From: Carnegiea gigantea
Taxonomy: Eukaryota; Streptophyta; Magnoliopsida; Caryophyllales; Cactaceae
Direction: 5' to 3'
Assembly: GCA_029747015.1 (NCBI GenBank)
Contig: JAKOGI010000349.1
Location: 462,501 to 526,500 of the forward strand
DNA length: 64,000 bases
Of this stretch, positions 1 through 11,447 are shown piece by piece. The notes beneath the pieces were generated by a model. That model did not search any database, was not told the DNA's origin, and saw only the letters and a program-made list of their open reading frames with translations. The stretch's first letter is position 1. Each line of letters starts with the position of its first letter. The position numbers were made by a program, and so were the translations under genes.

Positions 1-943
1 AAAAAATAAAATAGTTAACAGTTTTAAATTTTTAATTTGATAGATATATAGTAAAAATATAAGAGAAAAAATATTTCATCACACCAGAAATTAAGACAAG
101 ATAAGTATAGTTAACAATTTATTAAACTTATTAGGATCTACCAATCCTATTTTACTATTTGATTCACTGAGTGGCTTAATACAATGCACGCTATAATTAT
201 AAATTCATAATATCAATATGTAACTATTGTTAAAAATTCTAGACTACTAATCTACGATTTTAAATCATCTGCATAACATGTTTAATTCTACAAAATCATA
301 TTCATGAATGCATCGTTGCCTATGATCCCCTAATAATGTAACTCATTTGAATTTTGGACAATTAAATTCCAAGTCTCTAGTTTCGATAACGAGCATTCAC
401 AATCACATAAATGTAATGCTAGTTGACACATACTCATATATTGCCGTTGCTTTTTAGTTTTGACTCATTGAGTAAATGCAGATTAAGTTGTTAATCTTCC
501 AAGCATAAAATCTTTAAATTTTGATGTATGATCACTCAACGAGCTATCAAAGAACATTGGCTCAATTACTAAAAATGTCGACTTAAACCAACTTGTTTCT
601 ATTCACCAACTCCAAATATGACAAATGTGAAATTATAAACCAACACTGAGGTCCAAATAAAAATTTCATTTTTTTATTTCATTTTTTTTTTCATTTTCAT
701 GGTATATTTTGGCATTGGGGCTCATAAATGAGGCCATTGACAAATGATTTGCGTTAAGCTGGTTCACTTATTTTGTCATCGCATAAACTCAACTGAAATG
801 ATTAAAGTTTAACTTAAAAACACATAATCTTTTGGACAATTACAGGGCGCATTTGATATAGGGTTAGGGATGAATTGTACACTTATGTTTGTAATTTCCT
901 AACTTTCCTAGTAAATTTAGAACTAATCCCGTATAATTTTCAA

Positions 944-944
<1 letters not shown>
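1..944. other. AT-rich intergenic DNA, nothing recognised
   Basis: No reading frame of useful length, no terminal repeats and no recognisable element are visible here. The stretch is AT-rich with short homopolymer runs and reads like ordinary plant intergenic DNA. Confidence 0.5.

Positions 945-996
<52 letters not shown>
945..996. repeat. (TA)n microsatellite
   Basis: About 25 uninterrupted TA dinucleotides. Confidence 0.97.
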
Positions 997-998
<2 letters not shown>

Positions 999-1142
999 GT
1001 GTAATCAATTAATCATTAACTTATGAATTAAAAGAGAAATCTAGAATAAATGTGTTTGTCCAATTAAATAGTTTTTATCTTTTAAATAAAATTTAAGAGT
1101 AAAGAGCTAAAGATGGCTACATTGAAAATGTACGGTGATTCA

Positions 1143-1527
1143 AAATTAACCCAACTAGATTTATGTCCGATTCGATTTACACCTGACCCAATATTGACGA
1201 AAACGTTGAACTGAATCCCACCCGCCATAAGTTATAGTTGACCCATACCTGATCCGAACGGGGCTACAGTAGACAACCCGAAATAGACCCGACCTGAACG
1301 CCACCCGAACCGAACCCGTATCGACCCGAATATGGTGCCCATAAGTGATCTGAACTTGAGCTTCACCCGAATCGAACAGAACCTGGCACGAACATGGTTA
1401 ACCTGAAAGCGACCCAAACCGAAACCGAACCTGAACCCGACCCGAACATAGTTCAGCCAAAAGTGACCCGAATCGAACTAAGACTCGACCCGTACCCGAC
1501 CCGAATGACCCATTTGCTAGGTTTGTG
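1143..1527. mobile_element. Degenerate ACCCGA-word element, possible hAT-type MITE relic
   Basis: The stretch is dominated by ACCCGA/GACCCG words (for example near 1290-1320 and 1425-1510). The same word composition fills the better-defined hAT-type MITE at 13113-13693. The right edge near 1515-1527 reads, on the minus strand, CTAG-CAAATGGGTC, which resembles the MITE start TAGGGCT..CAAA with a few bases lost. No convincing left end or target duplication is visible. The frames open on both strands here result from the repeat words and are not genes. Confidence 0.35.
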
Positions 1528-1555
1528 TGTGCGTGCGCGCGTGTCTGTGTCTGCG

Positions 1556-1607
1556 AGTATATATATACACACACACACACATACACATATACATATATGT
1601 ATACATA

Positions 1608-1638
<31 letters not shown>

Positions 1639-1674
1639 GTATGTATACATATATGTACTTGTATGAATATATAA

Positions 1675-1729
<55 letters not shown>

Positions 1730-1795
1730 GATACATACATAAATATACATGTACATATACATAGATACATATACATATGCATATACATATACATA

Positions 1796-1842
<47 letters not shown>

Positions 1843-1850
1843 TTATATAT
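1556..1850. repeat. Compound microsatellite (AC)n/(ACAT)n/(AT)n/(AC)n
   Basis: Consecutive blocks: AC near 1567-1580, ACAT/CATA near 1608-1636, AT near 1675-1725 and AC near 1795-1841. Frames through it translate to Cys-Val or Tyr-Ile repeats and are artefacts. Confidence 0.97.
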
Positions 1851-2126
1851 ATCTCTGTTAATCTCTTAATCTCTTAGTCTGTTTTTGGTAATTAGATGAA
1901 CATAATTAGTATTGACTATGTTATCAAATTCAAAGAGCAAGATAATAATGATGACAACAACAATGAAGACAATAACAACAATAGTAATAATGGAAAAAAT
2001 TATGGAAATCATATTTAGATTTCTATTATCTCTAATTGCTCAAATTTATTTTTGTGTCAAAAAAGACAAAATAATTATAATAATCATGGAAATTAAAAAT
2101 GTTTATTTTTTTATAATTGCATACTG

Positions 2127-2500
2127 TTGATGTAAAAAGAAGCTGCAAGTGCACGGTATCTAACTTATAGTATAGTTCAGCGAATATGGGTTGTTCCCAC
2201 GAATATAATAGAATCAAATTTACCGCTTAATGAGCTAAACTACAAATGTCACTAGTAAGCAAAATAATAGTAAAATTAATAATGTTAATAATAATAATAA
2301 TAGTAACAATAGTAATAATTAATGCTCAACTTATAAATTGTCTCAAGATAATTAGACACTAAGTAAATGAACTAAATAAAAGAACAATAATAACACTACT
2401 ATGGTAAAACAAAAAACATTATGTTCTTTTAGCCACTTAGAAACAAAATTCAGGCAACTTTGTTTAGACTTGTTCCTGTAGGCCTCACACACAAATAAGT
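2127..2500 (-). repeat. LTR-like relic
   Basis: The plus strand starts TTGATGTAAAAAGAAGCTGC, then AAGTGCACGGT and GGGTTGTTCCCACGA. The layout echoes the edge of the array LTRs, which read TGATACGGCCGCAAGCGCACGG followed by GGTCGATCCCACAG. This is consistent with the 3' end of an LTR lying on the minus strand. The other end, a PBS and a partner LTR were not found. Confidence 0.3.
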
Positions 2501-2520
2501 ATTAATGGAAATCTAGGTAA

Positions 2521-4040
2521 AAGACCACAACAAAAAGTTGTCAGTCAGAAGCAATGTCAATTGAGAAAAGCAAATACAGGGGCAGAGGGACTGCGAAGGA
2601 CAGACACCAAAAGAAAATAAATGTAAAAGTAATAACATCGAAAAGAAAAAAATGTCACAAAAGGAGAAATTGGTCCAAACTGGAAGACCAAAGCATGAAA
2701 CAGAGCATTCCTTAAACAATAAGAACAGAGTGTGAACATCAGAAAAACAGAGCATTCAACGAAAAACAAAAACTCCCATATTTTTTTTTGCAGATTTAAT
2801 GCCAAAATCTCAAGAATAGGCCAAATTAGAAAATAATTAAATAATAAATGAAAAAAAAAAACAAAGCTATGAATGGCAACACTAGGATCCGAAAACCAGA
2901 GGCTTCAAAACAAAATAATTTAAAAAAAAAAAGAAAACAAAGCTCAATAATCAGAAAAGACGGGTGTAGTCCAGATCCGATCAAAGCAATGAAGTAAACC
3001 CAAATCAAAATCAATTCCAATTTTCTAATTCGAGAGGAAGATGAATTTCAACCTAAATTATGCATTACCAATCGAAAACCATAAAATTACCGCCTCGAAA
3101 CTGAAAGAAAATTTGTGAAATTGAGAGAACTAAATAGAGAATTGAAAGGGGAAAAGAGGACAGCTCGAGACTACAATTGAAGATGGATGCTAAAACTGAT
3201 GCCTTGACTGATGATTTTCTACCTCCCCCTTTACCTCTATGTATACCTAAATTTTCAGCTCAAATCAGTTTCCAACGCCCACAAAATAAGGTTGGGTTGT
3301 TGATTTTTCGCCCCTCCCTCTCATGGCCTTTTGAATTGTTGCAACTCATGATCTCACTGAAACAGCCGAGTTATTGAGGAGATATTTTTGCCCAAAAATT
3401 CGGTAATGGATGACGGTAGGTGATGGCCTGGTTGCTTCTGATTTTAGCCGAAGAAGATGGAGATGAAGATGTTGGTGCTGATGATGTCATCGAAGTAAGG
3501 CAGAAGCATGTACAGTATGTGAGAGTGAAAGATCAAGTAGCTAAGTGCTGTAAAGGGCACATGGATTGGGCTGAGCAACTTGGGCCATAAAAATTTCTGT
3601 CAAATCCAACTTCCTCATGCACTGCAATCTTGCATTTTGGACCCGTTTTTCTATTTTTGTTATTTCCTACAGAACAAAATAAAATAATATAAAATAACAT
3701 AATAATACTAAAAATGATGTTTATTGGCAACAAAAGTTGAAGTATAAAGGGTAAAAAAATATCAAACTTCGGTTTCAACACGTACATTATATTAGGTGTC
3801 ACATAAGGTTTTATGGCTTCTTTAGGGTAATTATAATTTGGGTTCCTAAATTTGTTACCATTTATCCCGTTTGCCACTACATTTATTTGCTTTAACTGTT
3901 TCCACCCACCAAATCCATCAATTCTCAACAGCTTAGTTATTAAAACTTGTTAGCCAGCCTATTGTATTTTAGTGTATTTACAATGGGTTCTAGAAACCTC
4001 ATGTCTTAAAAGCTCTTGGTAATCCAAACGCCACACTATG
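2521..4040. other. Intergenic stretch without recognised gene
   Basis: Several short open frames occur (for example a 56-codon frame starting at 3423 with an acidic EEDGDEDVGADD segment). None has recognisable domains, splice context or homology that I can name. Confidence 0.4.
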
Positions 4041-4800
4041 TCTACGTTTGCTGGCCCCCTCCATCTTCTCTCTATCCTCTCAACTGCGATCTACCCCTCT
4101 CTGATTCTCAATCCTGTCAAGGCTCTCTTATATGAATCCTCCCATGGTGCTGCTATCTCTCTATCCATCAGAGAAGGCATTTTTATCCGCATAGCCTTCC
4201 TATATAATCTATGATGTCTCTTGCTCTCCTTTCATCTGTGCACACCCATTGCCTCTCTCCAAAACCACCCCATCTCTTCTAACCGAGAAGTATGGAGTCC
4301 AGAATCTCTAATTCCTTCTCGACCTTCTATGCCGCCACCATTTCCCCTCCAATCTCTCAACGACAGCTCCTTACAGCCACCGAATCGAGGCCCAAAAATG
4401 CCCAAGTGATGAAATTTGCCTCGCCCACCACCTTTGCACCTCCATTTGAAAAATACAACACCACCAAGTTGTAGATCGGCCGAAGCCAAGTCTAGCGGTA
4501 CCACCCACGCTGCCAACGCGCCACTCAAGCAGTGGTGCGTGGGTTTACGAGCCTCCGGTTATGGGGTGGTTTTGGATTTTCCGGTGAGGTTTGCAGAGAT
4601 CGGTAGGTTGGGAAGATGAAGGTGGAAGAAAGCAGTCCAAAGACACTTTCATCGGGGTGCGTGTGGGATATGCACCACCCCTTCACAGCGGATCTGATGG
4701 AGATGGTCTATTTCTAACCGTTGTTAACATTTCTACCCTTCGCTTTTCTTGTATTTAAATTTTATTTTATATTTTGGGTTTTTCATGATGTTCTGTTTTC
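4041..4800. other. GC-richer stretch with short open frames, unassigned
   Basis: Short Ser/Pro-rich frames overlap on both strands (for example plus-strand ATG at 4292, 60 codons). Base composition rises to near-coding levels around 4250-4600, so a decayed exon is possible. I recognise no protein family. The last ~60 bases before 4809 look like a pyrimidine-rich intron end (TTTTCTAACTCAG) feeding the branching-enzyme exon fragment. Confidence 0.3.
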
Positions 4801-4808
4801 TAACTCAG

Positions 4809-5616
4809 GTGCATAGCTTATGCTGAAAGTCATGTGCTGGTAGAATTTCTTCCTTTGTGCTATTGCTTCTGTTACAAATATAACCCTAACATACTCTGCC
4901 TCCCCTTGTGATCCCGGGAAAAGATTAAACTTCCTATGACATGTGAGGAGCTATAGAGGACATTATTGTTGCTTTTCATGTGAAGATCTCATTCAGAATC
5001 TCGATTTTTCCTCCTTGTATTGCTTATGGAATTTAGATTTGTCAATGTTTCTTTGTCCACTAATATAAGCCATTGTAGGTGACAAAACTATAGCATTTTT
5101 TATTATGGACCAAGAAATATACACTGGATTCATTGCCACTTTTGATGCTTTCTGTGATGCTGCCATATACAAACTAACTGAATGTTATACGGGATTCATT
5201 GCCAATTATCTATTTATTTATTTATTTATTTATTTATTTATAATTCTTCAAGCAAGATCCCACAATAGCCCTAGGAGGAGAAGGCTATCTTAATGTCATG
5301 GGTAATGAGGTGACATCTGACAGAGGTAGATCTATTTTTAAATAGCTGCTCTCATGGGTTCCTAGTCGCTCCTGACTTAGTATTCAGGATTTTGGGATTT
5401 CATTCTAGATAAAGAAACATTGAAATGTTTCTTTATCTATCTCATATAGATGCCTAGATAGTGGTTATGCCTCATTAGAATCAGGAGTACTATTGTGCAT
5501 AATTTCTCCCCTTTCTGATCTGTCTGATGCTTTTAGTTTCCTTCTTTCACTATCTTTTATCTATTCATTGATCCTTAGTTTGTCCATCCCGGATGGATTG
5601 ACTTCCCAAGAGGTGG
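4809..5616 (+). pseudogene. Starch (1,4-alpha-glucan) branching enzyme, internal exon fragments, truncated by a transposon
   Basis: Branching enzyme (GH13) makes alpha-1,6 branches in plastid starch. Four motifs of its catalytic barrel appear in the right order, separated by intron-like DNA. Fragment 1 (4810-4833, after CTAACTCAG) reads CIAYAESH. Fragment 2 (about 5070-5128, after TATAAG) reads IVGDKTIAFFIMDQEIYTG. Fragment 3 (about 5262-5309) reads TIALGGEGYLNVMGNE and ends at a GT. Fragment 4 (5579-5616, after CCTTAG) reads FVHPGWIDFPRG. Fragments 3 and 4 join in phase 0, as in the family motif MGNEFGHPEWIDFPR. Decay is visible: the Asp-Gln after AESH is missing, and the sequence linking the MDQEIYTG and ALGGEG motifs is not recognisable. 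Fragment 4 is cut at 5616 by the LTR insertion. A few compatible codons (Gly-Asn) resume at 9802. No upstream exons were found, so this is a fragment or pseudogene. The wording looks closest to the SBEI class, but I cannot fix the class by eye. Confidence 0.75.
5210..5242. repeat. (TTTA)n microsatellite
   Basis: Seven or more TTTA units inside the intron-like DNA between branching-enzyme fragments 2 and 3. Confidence 0.95.
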
Positions 5617-8600
5617 TTGTAAGATCCGCATTCCTTGTTTCCCGTTAAGCTAACTGTATTACCTTTTTACGTTATAAATTCGTATTTTCATTAACTATAC
5701 AAGTCAAATTATTATCAATATGCTTATGTGAACGATAATTTTATTAAAAAGAATTATTATTGCCATTATTGATTTTAAAGTTAATTCGTGCTATTTGTGC
5801 TTTTAAATTATATCAATAGTTTAATTTAGTCGTTATTCGATTTATTTAGTTGTTTCCCGAATACGATTAGGATTTCAACCTTAGAATTAGTTTGTGGTTT
5901 ATCAAATCGAATCTAGACGTATTTGGGATCGAATAATCAACGAAGGGTCGTATTATCGATTCGGGATAAGATATAAGGCCCGAGATTAGAAATTAGACAG
6001 GCGATGTTAGATGAATGGGCAAGCGACCAAAAAAAGGGGGAGCAAATAAGGGGCCGAAGCCCCTTACTCGATCAAAGAAAAAGACACGAAACAGGAGAGG
6101 GGGATCTCAACCCAGCCCCTGCGACCCACACCAGCGAGAGATGGGGGGAAAGTGACAGAGCACTGCCACATCGGCAAGTGGCCGGCCATCGCCGGCAGGC
6201 CAGGGAGGGACCACGGTGGTCCCTGTGTGCAGCCAACCACGACCAGCCCATTTTTCGCCACTCCTCACCACAAAGCAAAACTGGGCAGCCGTGTTTTGGG
6301 GCTCGAGACGCCACTCACATGCCGAAATCCGGCCAAACACCCAAGATGGACCTCCCCCATAAGTCGAGTGGCCGAATTCGACTCAAATCAGCCACAAACG
6401 TCACCAAATTTGGGAGCTAGGGTTCGGTTTAAGCAAGGCAACAGACTAGGGTTTCGGGTTCATCAGTTGGACGTGCATTTGGAACTAATTGGATCAAGGA
6501 TTGAGGTTTTTTGACCCTCAAAGTCGAACCAAAGTCCTTAGAATGAGTCTTCTAGCATGGAATCGAGGTGGGTGTTCCTCGCCTTCTAAATTAGTATTAA
6601 TTTCGAAACGTTTTAACCTAAACAACGATTTATGCCAGCTTAGGTTTAGTTAATTTCATGGATTATGTGATGAGAAGCAATGCATGTTTAGAATTGACTC
6701 GAATATGTTAAGTTTATACATGCTTGAAATGTTAGTTCGAAATGGATTATATATGTTTAGAATCGATTCGAATATGTTAAGTTTATACATGCTTGAAAAG
6801 TTAGTTCGAAATGGATTATATATGTTTAGAATATGTTAGGTTTATACATGCTTAAAAAGTTAGTTCGAGATGGATTATGTATGTTTAGAATCGATTCGAA
6901 TATGTTAAGTTTATACATGCTTGAAAAGTTAGTTCGAAATGGATTACATATGTTTAGAATCGATTCGAATATGGTAAGTTTATACATGCCTGAAAAGTTA
7001 GTTCGAAATGAATTATGAAGGTTTAGAATTGATGTATATATGTTTAGTTAATTCATAATCGTTTGTTGACTTCGAAATGAATTTTAAATGTTTAGAATCG
7101 ATGTATGTATGTTTAGTTAATTTATAATCGTTCAATAACTTCAAAGTAAACTATAAGTGCTTAGAATCATTATATGTATGATTAGTTGATTCATGATCGT
7201 TTAATAACTTCAAAGTAAACTTTACATACTTAGAATCATTATATATATGCTTAGTTAAATCATGATCATTCAATAGCTTCGAAATAAATGAGCGCCCTGA
7301 ATCACATTATGCTTAAATGCCGTAATTAGGCTTGAATAGTAACTTTGCTATGATGAACGGAACTCTTGATTGATGTTTGCCTAATTGGTCAATGCATGCT
7401 TGAATAGTAATTTTGATATGATAAACAAACGCCTTAATGTTTGAATAGAAGTTTGAAATGGCATATAACACCTCGAATGCAATAAGATTCATGTTTAATT
7501 AGTTAAGTTGGGTCGTTAAAGCATTATAGTTATAAATGTGGACATGGTTATATATATATATGTTATATATATATATGTATGTTTGCGGTAATACACCGTT
7601 GGATGGTGCTGCTTACCCAGGTAAGTGCATAAACCCTATCCCTTTTATAAGCTAGCATGATAATGTGTTATGATTAATGAATTGAAAACCGAGATGGTAG
7701 TTGGATGGTTTGAGGTAGAACTATGAGTAGTTCGATGTTCTTTGTAGTACGGTGCTTGTGAGGAGGGAGTCTGGATTGTGAATTAACCGCAATCGTGTAG
7801 ATTACGAGGCCACGTGTGGCTCATTATGCTGAATTGATTATGAAGTGCTTGAATGTGATATATGTGGACCCCCTTCCCTTCTATGTCCTCAAGTTACATT
7901 ATGTGCATAAGGGTGAGTTTTTCAAAGAAATATTTCATGTTTTGAAGTGATAGTAGCCATAATTATTAGTGCATGATGGCTTATTTTAACTAAATGAATA
8001 CAGTTTTGGGAGTGAACACGCTTGAACGGGGGAATCTCTAAAGAGTTTTATAAAGGCGTGAGTTGTATAAAAAAGGATTTCGCTATGAGAGGCGGCAAAA
8101 TTATTAGCAGCTATGGCCAATACGCCTTAAATTGGCTAAGATAATGTGCTGCGGACAATATGATATGAATGATGTTAGCCTAGGGGATTAGTCCCGGTAC
8201 TAGAAGACCCTAGAAGACCCTGACAAGGGTAATGCAATGGTCCGATATCTTATGTAGCCGTCTCGGGAGTAAGAGCTTAAGCGTGAGCGTTAGGCCTTAC
8301 TATGGGGTTAAGAATACATCTCACCCAATCAGCACCCTGTAATGATCTTATGTCAGATGTATTTTCCTAATAAGCAAAAAAAAGCAATTGGCACTTTGCC
8401 ATTTTATATGTTCCGAAAGGAAAGAAGGTTTTTACGGGCCCTAAGAGGCCATATGGAATGAGATATGAAAAGCTTATAAGGGTCATTGTACGACCAATAC
8501 GAAATGAAATCTCTTTTTAAAGATCAAGAGCCTTAAGCGGTTAAGGAAATGCTTTCAATGAAAGAATCAATGAATGCTTTATGAAATGATCCCTAAGCAT

Positions 8601-9802
8601 GGTTGAATGTTGTGCATGTTCTGTGCTTTTCTTATGAACGAAATGTGAATGAGATCTAAGTGAAGTAAGCTAACGAAAATAAAGCTTTATGTGAACATTT
8701 CAAGTATAACTTCTAAATGAGATGCTAAGTAAGATACGATCATGAAAAAGAAAGCCTTATGATCATATTTCACGCATAACCTATGAATGAGATTTGAATG
8801 AGACTTGAAATTTGTGTGTGCCTTATGTATATCATACGAATGAAATGTCAAGAACAGCATGATTATGAAAAGAGATAACTTTATGTGCACATCATATGAA
8901 TAGGGTTTCATGCATAGTTCGAACAGAATGCTAAGAAGTTATGTTTATAAAAAAGAAAGCCTCTGTGCTTAACCTCGTCGCTTACTTAAGTGTTTGACTG
9001 CCTGTTAGTAAAGAAGTTTGGTCATTTAGAGACCTAGAAAAATGTTTGAGTGCTTAAAGTGAAGATTATGTTTAGTGATCCTTCCATAAGGGTTTTATGA
9101 ATGCCTAATGTGATAGTAAAGTATGAATACATGATATGTGACTATTAAAGATATTACTGCCTACAACGGTTTTGTTTTGAGGGGGTGGGGAGACACTCAC
9201 TGAGCGTGTGGCTGCTCATCCCACTACTCTTTCCCCTTTTTCTCCAGGTTTTCTTGTGACAGTAAGAAGTTGAGTCAACTATGTTAAGAAAGAGTCTATT
9301 CTCACTTGTAGGGTGTCATGTGTGCCTATTTACGTCTTTAATGAAGTCATGTAATATATTCTTAGTTTCTAAACGCATGTAAGACAAGCATTCTAGTTTA
9401 TGTATCGTATATGTTATAAAGGTCGCTCTGTATGGCCGTACGAGCCAACCATCTAATTAGTTAGATGTCTTCTTAGTCAAAGTTAGTTATGATTTAGGAT
9501 GTAAACCCCAATACTCCGGTTTTATGAATCGTTGAGTTGTATCTTTCATTTCTTCTTTATTAATGGACTATTCTGTGTGGTGTACTCCAAGCGGGTCGCT
9601 CGTTGAGTTATGAACTTCGGCATATAGCTGTTGAGTTCTTTTAAATGTTTTACATTTCCGTTGATTTACGGGGGTTTATTGCAAGGCGTTTAGCCTGAAA
9701 ACGGTTAGGTTTTAGGGAAAATTTTGTCCATTTTGCCCCAGAATGTAAGAAAGAAGTTAAGAAAATGTAACGCTTCCGGCCCTAGGGGCTGGGGGTGTTA
9801 CG
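5617..9802. mobile_element. Probable solo LTR (or coding-free LTR derivative), ~4.2 kb, chromovirus-like
   Basis: The left edge reads (T)TGTAAGATCCGC and the right edge GGGGGTGTTAC(G), the TGTAA..TTACA-like ends typical of large plant Ty3/gypsy LTRs. GGTGG occurs immediately outside both ends (5612-5616 and 9802-9806), consistent with a 5-bp target duplication. No gag, pol, PBS or second LTR is visible inside, so a solo LTR from LTR-LTR recombination is the simplest reading. The interior has a GC-rich block at 6000-6400, a 69-bp tandem array (6685-7290), looser ~80-bp repeats near 8650-8950, and a CACTCACTGAGCGTGTGGCTGCTCATCCC segment near 9193. That last segment reminds me of Del/Tekay-type LTRs, from memory and unverified. 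Orientation is not certain. The insertion interrupts a branching-enzyme exon. Confidence 0.6.
6685..7290. repeat. 69-bp tandem repeat array inside the large LTR
   Basis: About nine head-to-tail units begin TGTTTAGAATCGATTCGAAT at 6685, 6754, 6823, and so on. The first five are close copies, the third lacking ~10 bases. Later units (from about 7020) diverge strongly but keep TTTAGAATC..AT and TTCGAAAT anchors. Short open frames here are repeat artefacts. Confidence 0.9.
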
Positions 9803-9806
9803 GTGG

Positions 9807-10145
9807 AAATTTATTTCCTTGTTGAATGTAGCTGTGGAAGAAATTCAGGCATGGACTTTGCTATTGGGAAGGTTTTTTTGTTGGGGGGATTGGTTACAAT
9901 TTTAAGATTAATATGAAGACAATTCTTGCATTTTTTTTTCCTTGTGTTAAATAGAAGGATGTATGTGTGTCTGTGAGCTCCTGCCCATGTGGCTATATGA
10001 AGTGATGATTTTTGTCTTCTAACTATGGTTTTGTTGGATTCTACAGGCCAACAAGGCTGCATTTCAGGAGGCTTAGAAGAAAAGAGAGGAGGAGGTATAC
10101 TTCTCTTGCTATCTTTCTCAACTTCCTTGATGAGTTCATATAGAC
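9807..10145. other. Host segment between two insertions, with one exon-like block
   Basis: This strip separates the large LTR from the Tat element. The GTTGGGGGGATTGGTTACAATTTTAAGAT segment near 9879-9907 resembles 51656-51690 on the far side of the Tat element. A 48-bp block at 10047-10094 is bounded by TTCTACAG and GTATAC and keeps one phase (ANKAAFQEA, stop, KKREEE), so it resembles a decayed exon. I cannot name the protein, and it does not look like branching enzyme. Confidence 0.4.
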
Positions 10146-10596
10146 TGGTCCAGAAAATATGGTTTTCTAGATGGACCTCCACATACCTAATTGTGGGCTA
10201 GGCCCAATTAGGCACATCAGGTCCCGACAGGATCTTTCGGGCCACATTCAGGAGCCTAACGGAGCAAACTGCCTGGTAGCCTATTAAGGGAACCTCCAGA
10301 GTGAAATTACCATTCTACCATTTACTACAAATACCACTTACCTACCTTGGAAAAAGGATTCGATTTTCTAGCATATTTTCTTACTCTTTATACATTCTCT
10401 CTTGACTGCTTTGTCTTTCACTGAGATCCTCCATTGACTTGACCATTACAGAGGAGTTCCCGGATCACAACCTGGGGGTGCCCTTTTTATAGGTCTAGCG
10501 CCCGAGAAGAAGACCGGCAGATGCTTCGCACGTGTCATTACGTAAGCCCGTTCTCATGCCACTTCATCTTCAGCAACCCTAGAAATTCCTAAAATA
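10146..10596 (+). repeat. 5' LTR of the Tat element
   Basis: Starts TGGTCCAGAAAATATGG and ends CCTAAAATA. It aligns along its length with 51007-51471, including GACCGGCAGA.GCTTCGCACGTG and TCTTCAGCAACCCTAGAAATTCCTAAA. The canonical terminal CA is mutated to TA here; the 3' copy keeps CCA. Confidence 0.85.
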
Positions 10597-10597
10597 G

Positions 10598-10620
10598 ATT
10601 TGGCGTTATCTCTAAGGGGA
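10598..10620 (+). other. Primer binding site (tRNA-Asp type, degenerate)
   Basis: TTTGGCGTTATCTCTAAGGGGA begins a few bases after the 5' LTR. It resembles the TTGGCGCC..GGGGA type of PBS used by Tat and Athila elements, with several substitutions in the middle. Confidence 0.65.
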
Positions 10621-11447
10621 GAACGGTGAGTGAAGGTAGTTAGGGAAGCTACACGAGCACAGGCCCAAAAAGATAGGGCACCCGCAATAGATGTCCCAGC
10701 ACCCCCCGAGGTGCAGGATGCCTTGCTAAGTTCCAGGCCAAAATCCTACTCGGTTGGGCCACGCTAGCTTGAGCAGAGACATACGTCACGGGGGACACAG
10801 TGAGGAACTTCATGTCCACCATGACGGACACCGTCATGCAGCAAGTGACCGAATAAGTGAAGAGGGCCTCTTCCTCACTTTGATTACGTGCCTACCATTG
10901 GCTGCGACCCCTCCCACAGGCACATCCCCGTTGTGTCGCATCGCTACAGCAATGAGGTGAGAGAAGTCACTCGCCGTGATAGGAACGATCGATCATAAGG
11001 AGAGAACCGCGATCGGTCTGTTGGGGCGAACGCCCTACCGAGCCGTCGCCCGAGCCAGGGATGACCAGCAAAGTCAACCACGACCTCAACGCCATACGCG
11101 GTGCATTCCTAGCGCAATGCCTGGTTCGAGGAATTGGAGCAAACCTGAAGAGCTCAGGGGAAAACTTCAGGATGGCAACGCACTCCTCATCGTCGTCCGG
11201 ATCGCGAACGCAATCGTAGCCCTCCCCCTAGAGGCGTGCACGGTCAAGGATCTCGCCAGAACGATCGATCTCCACCCAGACCCCCAAGGACCGGTCTTGC
11301 CCAGAGGAGTATATCATTAGTGGAGGTAGTGAGGCATCCGTAAACTCTCATTACGGTTTCCGGCATGGCCGTACGGCAGGGTCTGTCCCCTTCTTTACCT
11401 CGTTTAACACAAAGATCATCGATGCTCTGTGCTATGGGAAAGTAAAG
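10621..11447 (+). pseudogene. 5' leader and gag N-terminal remnant
   Basis: The stretch between the PBS and the recognisable gag core is GC-richer than its surroundings. It holds short frames, including an ATG at 10811 that stops at TAA after about 15 codons. It sits where leader and Gag N-terminus belong, but I recognise no motif, so this is positional inference. Confidence 0.4.

Noticed and set aside
1398..1842. Several overlapping frames on both strands encoding Cys-Val/Tyr-Ile repeats
   Set aside because: They are translations of (AC)n/(AT)n/(ACAT)n microsatellites and of ACCCGA words, open in several frames at once.
6004..6514. Open frames of 120-138 codons in the GC-rich block
   Set aside because: They lie inside the large LTR, overlap in several frames on both strands, and have no recognisable domain.
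9811..10182. 123-codon minus-strand frame between the large LTR and the Tat 5' LTR
   Set aside because: Its start lies inside the Tat 5' LTR, so it spans an insertion junction and cannot be an original gene.
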